Positions 1-9,693 of a stretch of DNA of 64,000 nucleotides are shown in pieces (position 1 is the first letter of the stretch; every line of letters begins with the position of its first letter). Source of the DNA: Candidatus Ribeiella danica (GTDB taxonomy: Bacteria > Chloroflexota > Chloroflexia > Chloroflexales > Roseiflexaceae); contig JADKFS010000001.1 of NCBI GenBank assembly GCA_016717335.1, positions 1,116,001-1,180,000 of the forward strand, in the 5' to 3' direction. The notes under the pieces were generated by a model that worked only from the letters and a program-made list of their open reading frames with translations, was not told the origin of the DNA and did not search any database. A program made the position numbers and the translations under genes.

Positions 1-1242
<1,242 letters not shown>

Positions 1243-1271
1243 GTCACACGGATTTCGCACGGATGGCGCGG

Positions 1272-1307
1272 AGGCCCTGGCGCGTTTGCGCCAGGGCCTT
1301 GTGTGTT
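1272..1307 (+). terminator. Hairpin terminator of groL
   Basis: Perfect 12-bp stem (1272-1283 with 1288-1299) and a GTTT loop, followed by a weak T-containing tail. It lies 30 bp after the groL stop codon. Confidence 0.7.
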
Positions 1308-1473
1308 GGCGGCGATCATCCCTTGGGGCTACGCGCCCCCGCGCCCCCGCGGGTGTCTCCCGCCCACACCCCTGTCGGGGGGCTGCGCGCCCCATCCCCC
1401 AAAAAGAACCCACCTCTGTTGCGAAGCAAGGAGACAAGGAGACAAGGCGAGGGGCCGGGGGCGCGTAGCCCCT

Positions 1474-1668
1474 GGACCCCAAAATAACCCCGCCTCTCTT
1501 GCGATGCTTGACGTACATGCCCGGCTGAATCCAGGCGCGGCGGGACATAACTCGCTCTGACGACGGCTCGCCCCGCGGAGTCAGTTCTATCCCGCTCCGT
1601 CGGAATGTTGATGGGCATGCGCCACCATCTATGCAGCTGAGACGAGCTGATTTGCCGGAGGGGGGCCG
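1474..1668 (+). repeat. Dispersed repeat element, copy 1
   Basis: Shares with 19710-19866 and, inverted, 44298-44470 a 60-bp core running from GGACCCCAAAA through TTGCGATGCTTG and CATGCCCGGCTGAATCCA (1474-1533), a second block with GGCATGCGCCACCA near 1613-1627, and a terminal block TTTGCCGGAGGG (1651-1662). The blocks keep order in all copies while the linkers diverge. It has no coding capacity. Confidence 0.75.
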
Positions 1669-1671
1669 GGG

Positions 1672-1864
1672 GAACCGGCGTGGGTTCCCCCGGGCGGGGG
1701 CCGGGGGCGCAGCGCCCCGCAAAGACAGCTAGCGCAGCCGCCTGAACCGGCGTGGGTTCCCCCGGGCGGGGGGCCGGGGGCGCAGCGCCCCGCAAAGACA
1801 GCTAGCGCAGCCGCCTGAACCGGCGTGGGTTCCCCCGGGCGGGGGGCCGGGGGCGCAGCGCCCC
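1672..1864 (+). repeat. 72/73-bp tandem repeat, about 2.7 copies
   Basis: Units at 1672-1743, 1744-1816 and partial 1817-1864 are almost identical, differing mainly by one G in a G run. Each unit carries the palindrome GGGGGCGCAGCGCCCC and the segment AAAGACAGCTAGCGCAGCCG. Further single palindromes follow at about 1910 and 1960. Confidence 0.9.
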
Positions 1865-1978
1865 GGAGAAAAGGAAGGACGGCCGTCGGCAGGAGCAGCA
1901 GGCGGGGGGCCGGGGGCGCAGCGCTCTGCGTAAGGGCGGCGCGCGCGCCGCCCCAACCGGGGCCAGGGGCGCAGCCCC

Positions 1979-2009
1979 TTTAACCGAACTTGTAAGAAAC
2001 TGGTATAAT
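1979..2009 (+). promoter_or_regulatory. Extended -10 promoter for glpA
   Basis: TGGTATAAT at 2001-2009 is a consensus extended -10. The only -35-like hexamer is TTTAAC at 1979-1984 with a 19-bp spacer. It lies 38 bp before the glpA ATG. Confidence 0.6.
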
Positions 2010-2046
2010 ACCCCGCGTAGCAGGAGCTAAGCTAGAGAGAAACACT

Positions 2047-3753
2047 ATGCGCTCTCTGACCACGGATGTCCTGGTGATCGGCGGGGGAGCGACGGGCGCG
2101 GGCGTGCTGCGCGACCTGGCGCTGCGCGGGATTCGCGCGGTGCTGGTCGAGAAGGGCGATCTGACCCACGGCACCACCGGGCGCTACCACGGGCTGCTGC
2201 ACAGCGGCGGCCGCTACGTCGTCAAAGATCCTCAGTCCGCCACCGAGTGCGCCGAGGAGAACGAGATCCTCCGGCGCATCATGCCCCACTGCCTCGAAGA
2301 CACCGGCGGCTTCTTCGTGATCACGCCCGCCGACGACGAGGCCTACGCCGACCGCTTCCTGAAGGGCTGCCGCGACACGCACGTGCCGGTGAACGAGATC
2401 CCCGTGCGCGAGGCGCTGCGCCGCGAGCCGCTGCTCAACCCGCGCATCAGCCGGGTGTTCGAGGTGCGCGACGGCGCGGCCGACTCGTTCCTCGCCACTC
2501 ACTCCAACGCCGAGGACGCGCTGCAGCGCGGCGCGCAGGTGCTGACCTACCACGTCGTCAAGGCGCTCGAGGGCCAGGAGCGGATCACCGGCGCGATCTG
2601 CGAGGATATGCGCACCGGCGAGGACGTGCGCATCCACGCCAGCTATGTCGTGAACGCGGCCGGCGCGTGGGCCGGCAAGATCGCCGGCATGGCCGGCGTC
2701 AAAGTGACGGTCGTGCCGGGCAAGGGCACGATGGTGGCGATGAACCACCGCCTGCTCAACACGGTCGTCAATCGCTGCAAGCCGCCCGCCGACGGCGATA
2801 TCATCGTGCCGATCCGCACGGTCGCGGTGATCGGCACCACCGATGTGAGCGTGCCCGACCCGGACGTGTTCGGCATCGAGCCGTGGGAGGTCGATCTGAT
2901 GCTCAAGGAGGGCGAGCAGCTCGTGCCGGGCATCAGCCGCGCGCGCGTGCTGCGGGCCTGGGCGGGCGTCCGGCCGCTCTACAAGGACCAGGACGTCAAG
3001 GACGACCGCGAGATCTCGCGCACCTACAAGCTGCTCGACCACGCGGCGCGCGACGGCGTCGACGGGCTGATCAGCATCGTCGGCGGGAAGTGGACCACCT
3101 ACCGCCGCATGGCCGAGGAGGTCACCGACGCGGTCGCCGAGAAGCTGGGCGTGGAGGTCGACTGCCGCACCCACCTGGAGCCGCTGCCCTTCCCGCTCGG
3201 GTTTCACTACGAGGCCGGCAGCGGCAGCGGGCGGCGGGCCGAGCGCAAGGAGAGCGACCTGGCCGCACGGAGCGGCGGGTCCGATGGGCAGGGCCTGTTT
3301 TGGATGGGCCAGCCGCTGGCGCAGATCGAGTCCGACGACACCTACGGCGACCTGATCTGCGAGTGCGAGCTGGTCACGCGCGACCGGGTGGTCAAGGCGA
3401 TCACCGAGGGCGGCGCGGCGAACGTGGACGACATCCGGCGCGATACGCGGCTCGGCATGGGGCCGTGCCAGGGCGGCTTCTGCACCTACCGCGCGGTGGC
3501 GCTGTGGGAGGAGCTGCGCGGCAGGCAGCCCTCGCCCTCGGTCGCGCTGCTGCGCCAGTTCCTCCAGGAGCGCTGGAAGGGCTTGACTGCGGTCGCCTGG
3601 GGCGACCAGCTGCGCCAGGCCCGGCTCGACGAGATTATCTACCTCGACACGCTCGGCGTCGACCTGCTCCCGCAGCCTGCTCAGGACGCCGCAGCTGGCG
3701 AAGGGCTGGTGACAAACCACCCCGCGATCGCGACGGAGTATCACTCTGCATAG
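2047..3753 (+). CDS. glpA: Anaerobic glycerol-3-phosphate dehydrogenase subunit A
   Basis: FAD-containing catalytic subunit that oxidises sn-glycerol-3-phosphate to dihydroxyacetone phosphate and passes electrons to GlpB/GlpC and the quinone pool. The 568-residue product begins with a Rossmann FAD-binding motif (VIGGGATGAGVLRDLALRG, residues 8-26), followed by the GTTGRYHGLLHSGGRYVV segment typical of GlpA/GlpD. Near the C-terminus is a BFD-like [2Fe-2S] domain (CECELVTR then MGPCQGGFC, about residues 438-480), which separates GlpA from the shorter aerobic GlpD. The length fits GlpA (about 540). It is first in glpABC and preceded by its own promoter. Confidence 0.96.
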   Translation: MRSLTTDVLVIGGGATGAGVLRDLALRGIRAVLVEKGDLTHGTTGRYHGLLHSGGRYVVKDPQSATECAEENEILRRIMPHCLEDTGGFFVITPADDEAYADRFLKGCRDTHVPVNEIPVREALRREPLLNPRISRVFEVRDGAADSFLATHSNAEDALQRGAQVLTYHVVKALEGQERITGAICEDMRTGEDVRIHASYVVNAAGAWAGKIAGMAGVKVTVVPGKGTMVAMNHRLLNTVVNRCKPPADGDIIVPIRTVAVIGTTDVSVPDPDVFGIEPWEVDLMLKEGEQLVPGISRARVLRAWAGVRPLYKDQDVKDDREISRTYKLLDHAARDGVDGLISIVGGKWTTYRRMAEEVTDAVAEKLGVEVDCRTHLEPLPFPLGFHYEAGSGSGRRAERKESDLAARSGGSDGQGLFWMGQPLAQIESDDTYGDLICECELVTRDRVVKAITEGGAANVDDIRRDTRLGMGPCQGGFCTYRAVALWEELRGRQPSPSVALLRQFLQERWKGLTAVAWGDQLRQARLDEIIYLDTLGVDLLPQPAQDAAAGEGLVTNHPAIATEYHSA

Positions 3754-3756
3754 CGC

Positions 3757-3877
3757 AGGTGGCAGGTTACAGGCTGTAGGTTACAGGTTACAGGTTACAG
3801 GTTACAGGAATTTGCGCTTTCTGTCCCTTGTCCCCTGTCCCCTATCTCCTATTCCCTGTCCCCTGTCCCCTGCCCCC
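3757..3877. repeat. Heptamer arrays between glpA and glpB
   Basis: Array of GTTACAG units (3762-3808) followed by a second array of CTGTCCC units (3821-3877). The two arms are partly complementary (ACAGG against CCTGT). The second array ends 8 bp before the glpB start. Confidence 0.85.
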
Positions 3878-3885
3878 TAAAGAAT

Positions 3886-5139
3886 ATGCGCGACACAGTT
3901 GTTATTGGCGCCGGACTGGCCGGCCTGATGGGCGCGCTGGCGCTGGCCGAGGCTGGCCGCCGTCCGCTGGTGCTGGCGAAGGGCCAGGGCGCCACCCACT
4001 GGACCTCCGGGACGATCGACGTGTGGGGAGCTGGCGCGCGCGGCACGCGCGAGGAGCTGGCCGACCTGATCGCGACGCGGCCCAACCACCCCTACGCGCG
4101 CGCCGGATCGGACGGGGTCGAGCAGGCGCTCGAACGCTTCCGCGCGCTGGTGGAGGCGGCTGGCTACCCGTACGCCGGCAGCCTAGAGCGCAACGTGCTG
4201 CTGCCGACAGCGGTCGGCGCGCTGCGGCCGGCCGCGCTGATGCCCGCCACCATGGTCGCCGGCGACTCGCGCCTGGCGAGCCAAGGCGGGCCGCCGCTGC
4301 TGCTGGCGGGCTTCCGCGAGCTGCGCGACTTCTTCCCGCCGCTGGCGGCGGCCAACCTGACCGCCCAGGGCATTCCGGCGCGCGGCGTCTATCTGAAGCT
4401 GCCGCCGACGACCCGCAAGCTCGACTTCAACACCCGCACGTTCGCCCAGCTGTTCGACGACCCGGCCTTCCGCGAGGATGTCGGGCGCCAGCTGCGCGCC
4501 GAGCGCGGCGACGCCACCCGGATCGGATTGCCCGCCGTGCTGGGCTTGCGCGACCCGCTTGGCGTCGTGGTCGATCTGCAGCGGCTGAGCGGGGCGCTGA
4601 TCTTCGAGATCGCCACGCTGCCGCCGTCGGTGCCGGGCATGCGCCTGTTCGCGATCTTCCGCGATGCGATCGTGCGCGCCGGGGGCCGGATGCAGGTCGG
4701 CTCGGCCGTGCTGCGCGGCGAGGGCGCCGACGGCCGGCTGGCGGCGGTCTACAGCGAGGCGGCCGCGCGCGAGCAGGAGCACCGCGCCAACGCCTTCCTG
4801 CTGGCGACCGGCGGCGTGGCGGGCGGCGGCGTGCGCACCGACCACACCGGCGCGGTCTGGGAGACGGCGCTCGGCCTGCCGCTGCAGGTGCCGGCGTCGC
4901 GCGGAGAGTGGTTCTCGCCGCGCTTCCTTGACGAGCGCGGCCACCCGATCTACGGCGCCGGCCTGGCGACCGACGATCGGATGCGGCCGCTCGACGCGGG
5001 CGGCGCGGCGATCTACAGCAATGTCGCGGTGGCCGGGGCCGCGCTCGCCGGCGCCGACCCGGTGCGCGAGCGCTGCTACAGCGGCCTCGCGCTGGCGACC
5101 GGGTGGCGGGCCGGGCAAATTCTCAGTTCTGAGCTCTAA
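3886..5139 (+). CDS. glpB: Anaerobic glycerol-3-phosphate dehydrogenase subunit B
   Basis: Flavoprotein subunit linking GlpA to the iron-sulfur subunit GlpC. The 417-residue product has an N-terminal dinucleotide-binding motif VVIGAGLAGLMGALALAEAG and the family-typical HWTSGTIDVWG segment. A second FAD-contact region ATGGVAGGGVRTDHTG lies near residue 307. The ATG at 3886 gives the first residues MRDTVVIG as expected; the upstream open frame runs through repeat DNA and is rejected. The last codons and the stop fall inside an AGTTCTG-type heptamer array, so the final residues (ILSSEL) are probably repeat-derived. Confidence 0.94.
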   Translation: MRDTVVIGAGLAGLMGALALAEAGRRPLVLAKGQGATHWTSGTIDVWGAGARGTREELADLIATRPNHPYARAGSDGVEQALERFRALVEAAGYPYAGSLERNVLLPTAVGALRPAALMPATMVAGDSRLASQGGPPLLLAGFRELRDFFPPLAAANLTAQGIPARGVYLKLPPTTRKLDFNTRTFAQLFDDPAFREDVGRQLRAERGDATRIGLPAVLGLRDPLGVVVDLQRLSGALIFEIATLPPSVPGMRLFAIFRDAIVRAGGRMQVGSAVLRGEGADGRLAAVYSEAAAREQEHRANAFLLATGGVAGGGVRTDHTGAVWETALGLPLQVPASRGEWFSPRFLDERGHPIYGAGLATDDRMRPLDAGGAAIYSNVAVAGAALAGADPVRERCYSGLALATGWRAGQILSSEL

Positions 5140-5195
5140 GTTTTGAGTTAGCGTCTTTCGCAACTCAAAACCCAAAACTCATAACTCATAACTTG
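5118..5195. repeat. Heptamer inverted arrays at the glpB/glpC junction
   Basis: Units AGTTYTG/AGTTTTG (5124-5149) followed by the complementary AACTCAA/AACTCAT array (5162-5193). The arms form an imperfect long hairpin. The glpB stop codon (5137-5139) lies within the first array. Confidence 0.88.
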
Positions 5196-5202
5196 GAAAG
5201 CC

Positions 5203-6450
5203 ATGATACACGATCATATTGAGCTCTCGCTCGAGCAGTCGCTCGACCACTGCATCAAGTGCAACATCTGCACGGCGGCATGCCCGGTCAGCGCCGTGAC
5301 CGACCTGTTCCCCGGCCCGAAGTACGTCGGCCCGCAGGCGCAGCGCTTCCGCAAGGACGGCCAGCCGACCCCGGACGAGTCGGTCGACTACTGCTCGGGC
5401 TGCCGGGTGTGCAACGAGGTCTGCCCGACCGGCGTGCGGATCATGGAGCTGAACGCGCGCGCGCGCGCCAGGATCGTCGAGCAGAAGGGGCTGCCGCTGC
5501 GCAACTGGGTGCTCGGCCACCAGGACTGGACCGGCTGGCTGGCGTGCGGCCCGCAGGCGCTGCTGGCCAACTTCGCCGCTTCGAACCCGCTGATCCGCAC
5601 CGCCGCCGAGCGGCTGATCGGGGTCGCGCGCAAGGCGCCGCTGCCGAAGTTCAGCACGTACAGCTTTCGGTCGTGGTTCAAGAAGCGTTCAAACGTTCAA
5701 ACGTTCGAACGTTCGAACGTTGAAACGGCGAAGCGGCAGGTGGTCTACTTCCACGGCTGCTCGACCAACTACTACGAGCCGCGGGTGGGCAAGGCGGCGG
5801 TCGAGGTGCTGGAGCGCAACGGCTTCGAGGTGATTCTGGCCAAGCAGGGCTGCTGCGGCCTGCCGCTGCTCTCGAACGGCGACTTCAAGGACGGGCGGCG
5901 CTACCACGAGTACAACGTCGAGCAGCTGCTGCCCTACGCCCAGCGCGGCATCCCGATCGTCGGCACCAGCACCAGCTGCACGCTGACGCTCAAGGAGGAG
6001 GCGCCCGAGCTGCTGGGCATGCACGAGACCAGCGTGCGCCTGGTCGCCGAGAACACCTACGACATCTTCGAGTTCCTGCGGATGCTGCACGACCGCGGCG
6101 AGCTGGACACCGGCTTCAAGCCGATCGAGCGGACGCTGCCCTACCACGCGCCGTGTCAGCTGCGCGCGCACGGCATCGGCCGGCCGGCGCTCGACATCCT
6201 CGAACTCATCCCGGGGCTGCAGCTGAATGAAAGTAGCGCTGGATGCTGCGGCCTGGCCGGCAGCTACGGCTACAAGGCGGAGAAGTATCAGATCGCGATG
6301 GACGTGGGCGCCGGCCTGTTCGACTTCATGCGCGATAGCGGCAGCGACCTGGCGGTCTGCGACTCGGAGATCTGCCGCTGGCAGATCAGCCACGGCAGCG
6401 GGATCGACACCAAGCACCCGATCGAGATCCTGCGCGAGGCGTACGGCTAG
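5203..6450 (+). CDS. glpC: Anaerobic glycerol-3-phosphate dehydrogenase iron-sulfur subunit C
   Basis: Membrane-associated electron-transfer subunit that passes electrons from GlpAB to the quinone pool. It is 415 residues with two ferredoxin-type 4Fe-4S motifs, CIKCNICTAACP (residues 17-28) and CSGCRVCNEVCP (near 65-76), then two CCG domains marked by GCCGLPLL (about 221) and AGCCGLAGSYG (about 345). Residues about 161-175 (KKRSNVQTFERSNVETAK) are not family sequence: they are encoded by a GTTCAAAC/GTTCGAAC repeat array at 5686-5727 that keeps the frame. The insert is between the ferredoxin domain and the first CCG domain, so function is probably kept. A hairpin immediately follows the stop. 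Confidence 0.95.
   Translation: MIHDHIELSLEQSLDHCIKCNICTAACPVSAVTDLFPGPKYVGPQAQRFRKDGQPTPDESVDYCSGCRVCNEVCPTGVRIMELNARARARIVEQKGLPLRNWVLGHQDWTGWLACGPQALLANFAASNPLIRTAAERLIGVARKAPLPKFSTYSFRSWFKKRSNVQTFERSNVETAKRQVVYFHGCSTNYYEPRVGKAAVEVLERNGFEVILAKQGCCGLPLLSNGDFKDGRRYHEYNVEQLLPYAQRGIPIVGTSTSCTLTLKEEAPELLGMHETSVRLVAENTYDIFEFLRMLHDRGELDTGFKPIERTLPYHAPCQLRAHGIGRPALDILELIPGLQLNESSAGCCGLAGSYGYKAEKYQIAMDVGAGLFDFMRDSGSDLAVCDSEICRWQISHGSGIDTKHPIEILREAYG
5686..5727 (+). repeat. Heptamer array inside glpC
   Basis: Four to five units of GTTCAAAC/GTTCGAAC type, self-complementary around GTTCGAAC. The array is in frame with glpC and matches the GTTCAAC-type intergenic arrays at 9768-9836 and 38584-38610. 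Confidence 0.85.
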
Positions 6451-6507
6451 ACAAGGAGACAAGCAGACAAGGAGACATAATGCTCCTTGTCTGCTTGTCC
6501 CCTTGTC
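6450..6507. terminator. 8-mer inverted array forming a bidirectional hairpin
   Basis: Left arm of GACAAGGA/GACAAGCA units (6450-6474) and complementary right arm (6483-6507) with one mismatch in 25 bp and an 8-nt loop. It starts at the last base of the glpC stop and lies between convergent glpC and the stress gene, so it may end transcription from both sides. Confidence 0.65.
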
Positions 6508-6515
6508 TGGTTGAG

Positions 6516-7451
6516 CTACGGCTGTCGCTTGGCCGGGCGATCGGTGCTCGCAGGGCCCTCGCCCTGGCCCTCGCCGACCCACTGCTCGGCATCGTACTCG
6601 CCGGTGTCCTTGCGCGGACCCTCACCCTGGCCCTCGCCGACCCACTCGCCGCTGGTCCACTGCTTGGCGTCGCCGGGGCGGTGCGCGGTCTCGCCCTGGC
6701 CCTCGCCGACCCACTGGTGGGCGTCGTACTCGCCAGTGTCCTTGCGCGGCCCGCCCTCGCCCTCGGCCACCCACTCGCCCTTGGTCCAGCTCTCGCCGGA
6801 CCGGCCGCCCGCCCTTGCGGGCGAGTCGTAGATGCCGTGGCGGGCCGCCGCGCCGGCCATCGCAACGCCGGTGGCAGCGCCCCCAACCGCGCGCTCCATA
6901 TCGTCGCTCACGCGCCGGCCGCTCTCGTCGTACATCGCGATCGTCGGTCGGCCCGCCGTCGCGGTCTCGGCAATGCCGCGCTGGGTGTCGCGCACGTCCG
7001 CGCCGGACGACGTCAGAATGCGCCTCACCTCGGGCGAGTCCTCGTCGCGCGCCTTGACGGCGACCAGGGTCTTGCCGGCACGCACCTGCTCCTCGTAGCC
7101 GCGCGCGTCGGCCTCGGGGATGCCGCTGAAATCGATCAGCGCGGCGGCGATCCCGCCGACCACCGCGCCGGTCACCGCGCCGGTGAGCGCTGCGAACAGC
7201 GCCCCGCCGGCGATGAACGGCCCGACGCCGGGGATGAGCAGCGCCGCCAGGCCGACCAAGCCGCCCCACACCGCGCCAACCGCCGCGCCCTCGCCCGCCG
7301 AGACATCCTCCGTGCTATCGGCCGCGGCCGCGCCATCGCCGCGCGGCGCGATGATCGACACGTCCTCGAGCGGCAGCGGCCCGTCGCGCAGCGTCTCCAC
7401 GGCGCGGCGCGCCTGCATCGGATCGTCGAAGACACCAATGATCGTGTTCAT
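6516..7451 (-). CDS. General-stress-protein-like (GSP17M/YflT type) membrane-associated protein with C-terminal WVGEGQGE repeats
   Basis: The first 75 residues (MNTIIGVFDDPMQARRAVETL...) resemble the GSP17M/YflT stress domain. Residues about 60-105 form a Gly/Ala-rich hydrophobic hairpin (AVGAVWGGLVGLAALLIPGVGPF, then ALTGAVTGAVVGGIAAALI), as in glycine-zipper membrane-associated proteins. A second domain follows (GYEEQVRAGKTLVAVKA). The last 90 residues carry four copies of a W(V/T)xEGxGE motif, including twice GPRKDTGEYDA followed by QWVGEGQGE. It is transcribed opposite to the glycerol genes and probably unrelated to them. The exact function is unknown. Confidence 0.75.
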   Translation of the reverse strand: MNTIIGVFDDPMQARRAVETLRDGPLPLEDVSIIAPRGDGAAAADSTEDVSAGEGAAVGAVWGGLVGLAALLIPGVGPFIAGGALFAALTGAVTGAVVGGIAAALIDFSGIPEADARGYEEQVRAGKTLVAVKARDEDSPEVRRILTSSGADVRDTQRGIAETATAGRPTIAMYDESGRRVSDDMERAVGGAATGVAMAGAAARHGIYDSPARAGGRSGESWTKGEWVAEGEGGPRKDTGEYDAHQWVGEGQGETAHRPGDAKQWTSGEWVGEGQGEGPRKDTGEYDAEQWVGEGQGEGPASTDRPAKRQP

Positions 7452-7545
7452 AGATCTATGCTCCTGTCAGCGTGACTCTCTGCATCTCCAGTATGCTTCC
7501 AGGGATATATAGCAAATTGTATGCCAGTTGCTTTGGGCTGAGCCC

Positions 7546-7600
7546 TCACCCCCCCATCCCCGCTCTCCCGTGGCTACGGGAGAGCGGGGATGGGGGGTGA
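7546..7600. repeat. Long palindrome upstream of the dhaR-like gene
   Basis: Arms 7546-7570 and 7577-7600 pair over 24 bp with one bulged C and a 6-nt loop. The outer sequence TCACCCCC...GGGGGTGA recurs in weaker form at about 17417-17457 and 31309-31333. Confidence 0.8.
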
Positions 7601-7629
7601 CATGTGCGCGCACGCGCACCATCAGGAAT

Positions 7630-7638
7630 TGCTATAAT
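7630..7638 (+). promoter_or_regulatory. Extended -10 promoter of the dhaR-like gene
   Basis: TGCTATAAT, 52 bp before the chosen ATG. No -35 is apparent. Its position excludes start codons upstream of about 7645. Confidence 0.6.
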
Positions 7639-7689
7639 GAGCGCGCGGCGCTGGCGGAGCGCCGCACGCATGATGTGGAACCTAAGGCA

Positions 7690-9690
7690 ATGACGACCTT
7701 GCTACTCGACGCCACGCAGGCGGCGTGGGAGCTGTTTCAGGCCACCGGCAAGTGCGACGAGTCGGCGATCGCGCCGCCGATCCTGCGCTCGTGGCTGCGC
7801 TGCAGCGCGGCCGGCCTCGACGCGCGCCGCGAGATCGGCGCGGCTGTGAGCGCCAGCCGCCCGACGCGCGACGCGCCCCAGGCGGCGCTGGTCGCGCTGG
7901 CGCGGCCGTATATGGAGGACCTGTACCAGTTCGTCGAGGGCTCGGGCTTCGCCGTGCTGCTGGCCGACCCCGCCCTGACGCTGATCGAGGTGATCGGCGA
8001 TGCCGAGATGCTGGACGCGCTGCGCGCGCACGGGCTCATGCTCGGCGCCAGCCTGCGCGAGGACCGGGTCGGCAGCATGGCGCTGAACCTGGCGCTGTAC
8101 GAGGCCATCCCCTGGCAGACGCGCGGCGCCGAGCACTTCTGCGCCTGCTACCACCAGCTGGCCTGCTCGGCGGCGCCGCTGTTCGATGTGAGCGGGCAGT
8201 CGATCGGGCTGATCGGCGTGGTCGGGCCGAGCGCCTCGGCGCACGCTCACACGCTCGGTATGGTGATCGCGGTGACGCAGGCGATCCAGGCGCAGCTGCG
8301 CAACAACATGCTGCTGGCCGAGACCAACGACCACCTGGCCGAGCTGAATGCCGCGATCGAGGCGATGAGCGAGGGGCTGATCCTGCTCGACGCGCTTGGC
8401 CGGGTCAGCAAGATCAACTCGCGCGCCGGGCAGATGCTGAGCCTCTCGCCGCGCAGCGTTGCCGGCCGCATGCTCGACGAGCTGATCGAGCTGCCGGCCG
8501 CGCTGGCCCTGGCGCTGGAGCGTCGCCGCGAGATCAGCGACCAGGAGCAGCTGTTCCCCAACCGCAAGGGCTCGGTGGTCGCGCTGTGCAGCCTCCGGCC
8601 GGTGTGGGATCGCAGCCGGCGCTACCTGGGCGCCCTGATCACGCTGCGGCCCTCCGACAGCGTGCAGCGGCTGGTGCAGCGCGTCGTCGGCGCGCAGGCG
8701 CGCTTCTCGTTCGCCGACATCGTCGGCGAGAGCAGCGCGCTCCAGACGGCCGTGCGCCACGCGCGGATCGCCGCCAACTCGCCCGCGCCGGTGCTGCTGA
8801 TCGGCGAGGCCGGCTGTGGCAAGGAGCTGTTCGCGCACGCCATCCATAACGCCAGCCCGCGCGCGGGCGACCCGTTCGTCCTGCTCAACTGCGCCGCCGT
8901 GCCGCGGACCTTGCTGATGGGCGAGCTGCTGGGCTACGAGGGCGGCCAGGCCGGCCGCGACGAGGGCCGCCCCGGCAAGATCGAGCTGGCGCAGGGCGGC
9001 ACCCTGCTGCTTGAGGACGTCGGGGCGCTGACGGTCGAGGCGCAGACCAGCCTGCTGCGGGTGATCGAGACGCAGCACCTCATCCGGCTGGGCGGCCAGC
9101 GCGTCGTGGCGGTGGACGTGCGGATTATCGCGACCAACAACGGCGACATCGAGCGTGTGGTGGCCGAGGGCCGCTTCCGGCCCGAGCTGTTCTACCGGCT
9201 GGGCGTGCTGACGATCGACATCCCGCCGCTGCGCGCGCGCGGCGACGATATCCTGCTGCTGCTCGACCAGATCCTGACGGCGATGAACCGCCGGCTGGGT
9301 CGCCAGGTGCTGTTCGCGCCCGAGGCGCTCAGCGCGCTGCGGGCCTACCACTGGCCCGGCAACGTGCGCGAGCTGGAGTCCACGCTCGAGCGCGTGCTGC
9401 ACATGACCGAGAAGAGCGTGCTCGCGCTGGCCGATCTGCCGCCGACGATCGGCCAGGCCTACCCGGCCGGCGGGAGCGCGCTCTCGGCGCCGCGCGAGCG
9501 CCTGTACGACCGGCAGGCCGCCGCCGAGCGCGACGCCATCCTGCGCGCCGGACGCGAGGCCGCCGGCCACCTTGGGCACGCCGCCGAGCGCCTGGGCATC
9601 AGCCGGGCCACGCTCTGGCGCAAGATGAAGCTGTATGGCCTCACCAAAGATCACTTCTGGCAGCCGCCCGCCCCCGCCGTCTCGCCGTGA
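7690..9690 (+). CDS. DhaR/AcoR-type AAA+ transcriptional activator, GAFTGA loop missing
   Basis: The 666-residue product has an N-terminal GAF-like sensor region (to about 200), a PAS-like domain (about 210-320), a sigma-54-type AAA+ domain (about 350-585) and a C-terminal Fis-type helix-turn-helix (RAAGHLGHAAERLGISRATLWRKMKLYG-type, ending near 655). Walker A is GEAGCGKEL, Walker B is GGTLLLEDV, and the arginine-finger region RFRPELFYRL is intact. The GAFTGA motif expected after the GELLGYE segment is absent (GYEGGQAGRDEG). The neighbourhood (glpABC before, glpF-dhaKL after) points to a DhaR-like regulator of glycerol/DHA use. The ATG at 7690 is chosen because the promoter lies between it and earlier starts. 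Confidence 0.85.
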   Translation: MTTLLLDATQAAWELFQATGKCDESAIAPPILRSWLRCSAAGLDARREIGAAVSASRPTRDAPQAALVALARPYMEDLYQFVEGSGFAVLLADPALTLIEVIGDAEMLDALRAHGLMLGASLREDRVGSMALNLALYEAIPWQTRGAEHFCACYHQLACSAAPLFDVSGQSIGLIGVVGPSASAHAHTLGMVIAVTQAIQAQLRNNMLLAETNDHLAELNAAIEAMSEGLILLDALGRVSKINSRAGQMLSLSPRSVAGRMLDELIELPAALALALERRREISDQEQLFPNRKGSVVALCSLRPVWDRSRRYLGALITLRPSDSVQRLVQRVVGAQARFSFADIVGESSALQTAVRHARIAANSPAPVLLIGEAGCGKELFAHAIHNASPRAGDPFVLLNCAAVPRTLLMGELLGYEGGQAGRDEGRPGKIELAQGGTLLLEDVGALTVEAQTSLLRVIETQHLIRLGGQRVVAVDVRIIATNNGDIERVVAEGRFRPELFYRLGVLTIDIPPLRARGDDILLLLDQILTAMNRRLGRQVLFAPEALSALRAYHWPGNVRELESTLERVLHMTEKSVLALADLPPTIGQAYPAGGSALSAPRERLYDRQAAAERDAILRAGREAAGHLGHAAERLGISRATLWRKMKLYGLTKDHFWQPPAPAVSP

Positions 9691-9693
9691 TAA

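Larger units (their letters stand above)
1308..2046. other. Repeat-filled intergenic region between groL and glpA
   Basis: About 740 bp without a convincing gene. It holds GC-rich palindromes (1320-1475), a dispersed element copy (1474-1668), 72/73-bp tandem repeats (1672-1864), further palindromes of the type GGGGGCGCAGCGCCCC (to 1978) and the glpA promoter. Short open frames here are arginine/proline-rich products of the GC repeats and are not genes. Confidence 0.8.

Noticed and set aside
1308..1980. Short ORFs on both strands (for example 1316-1795 minus, 1729-1956 minus)
   Set aside because: They are translations of GC palindromes and tandem repeats (Arg/Pro/Gly-rich), lack ribosome-binding sites and have no family similarity.
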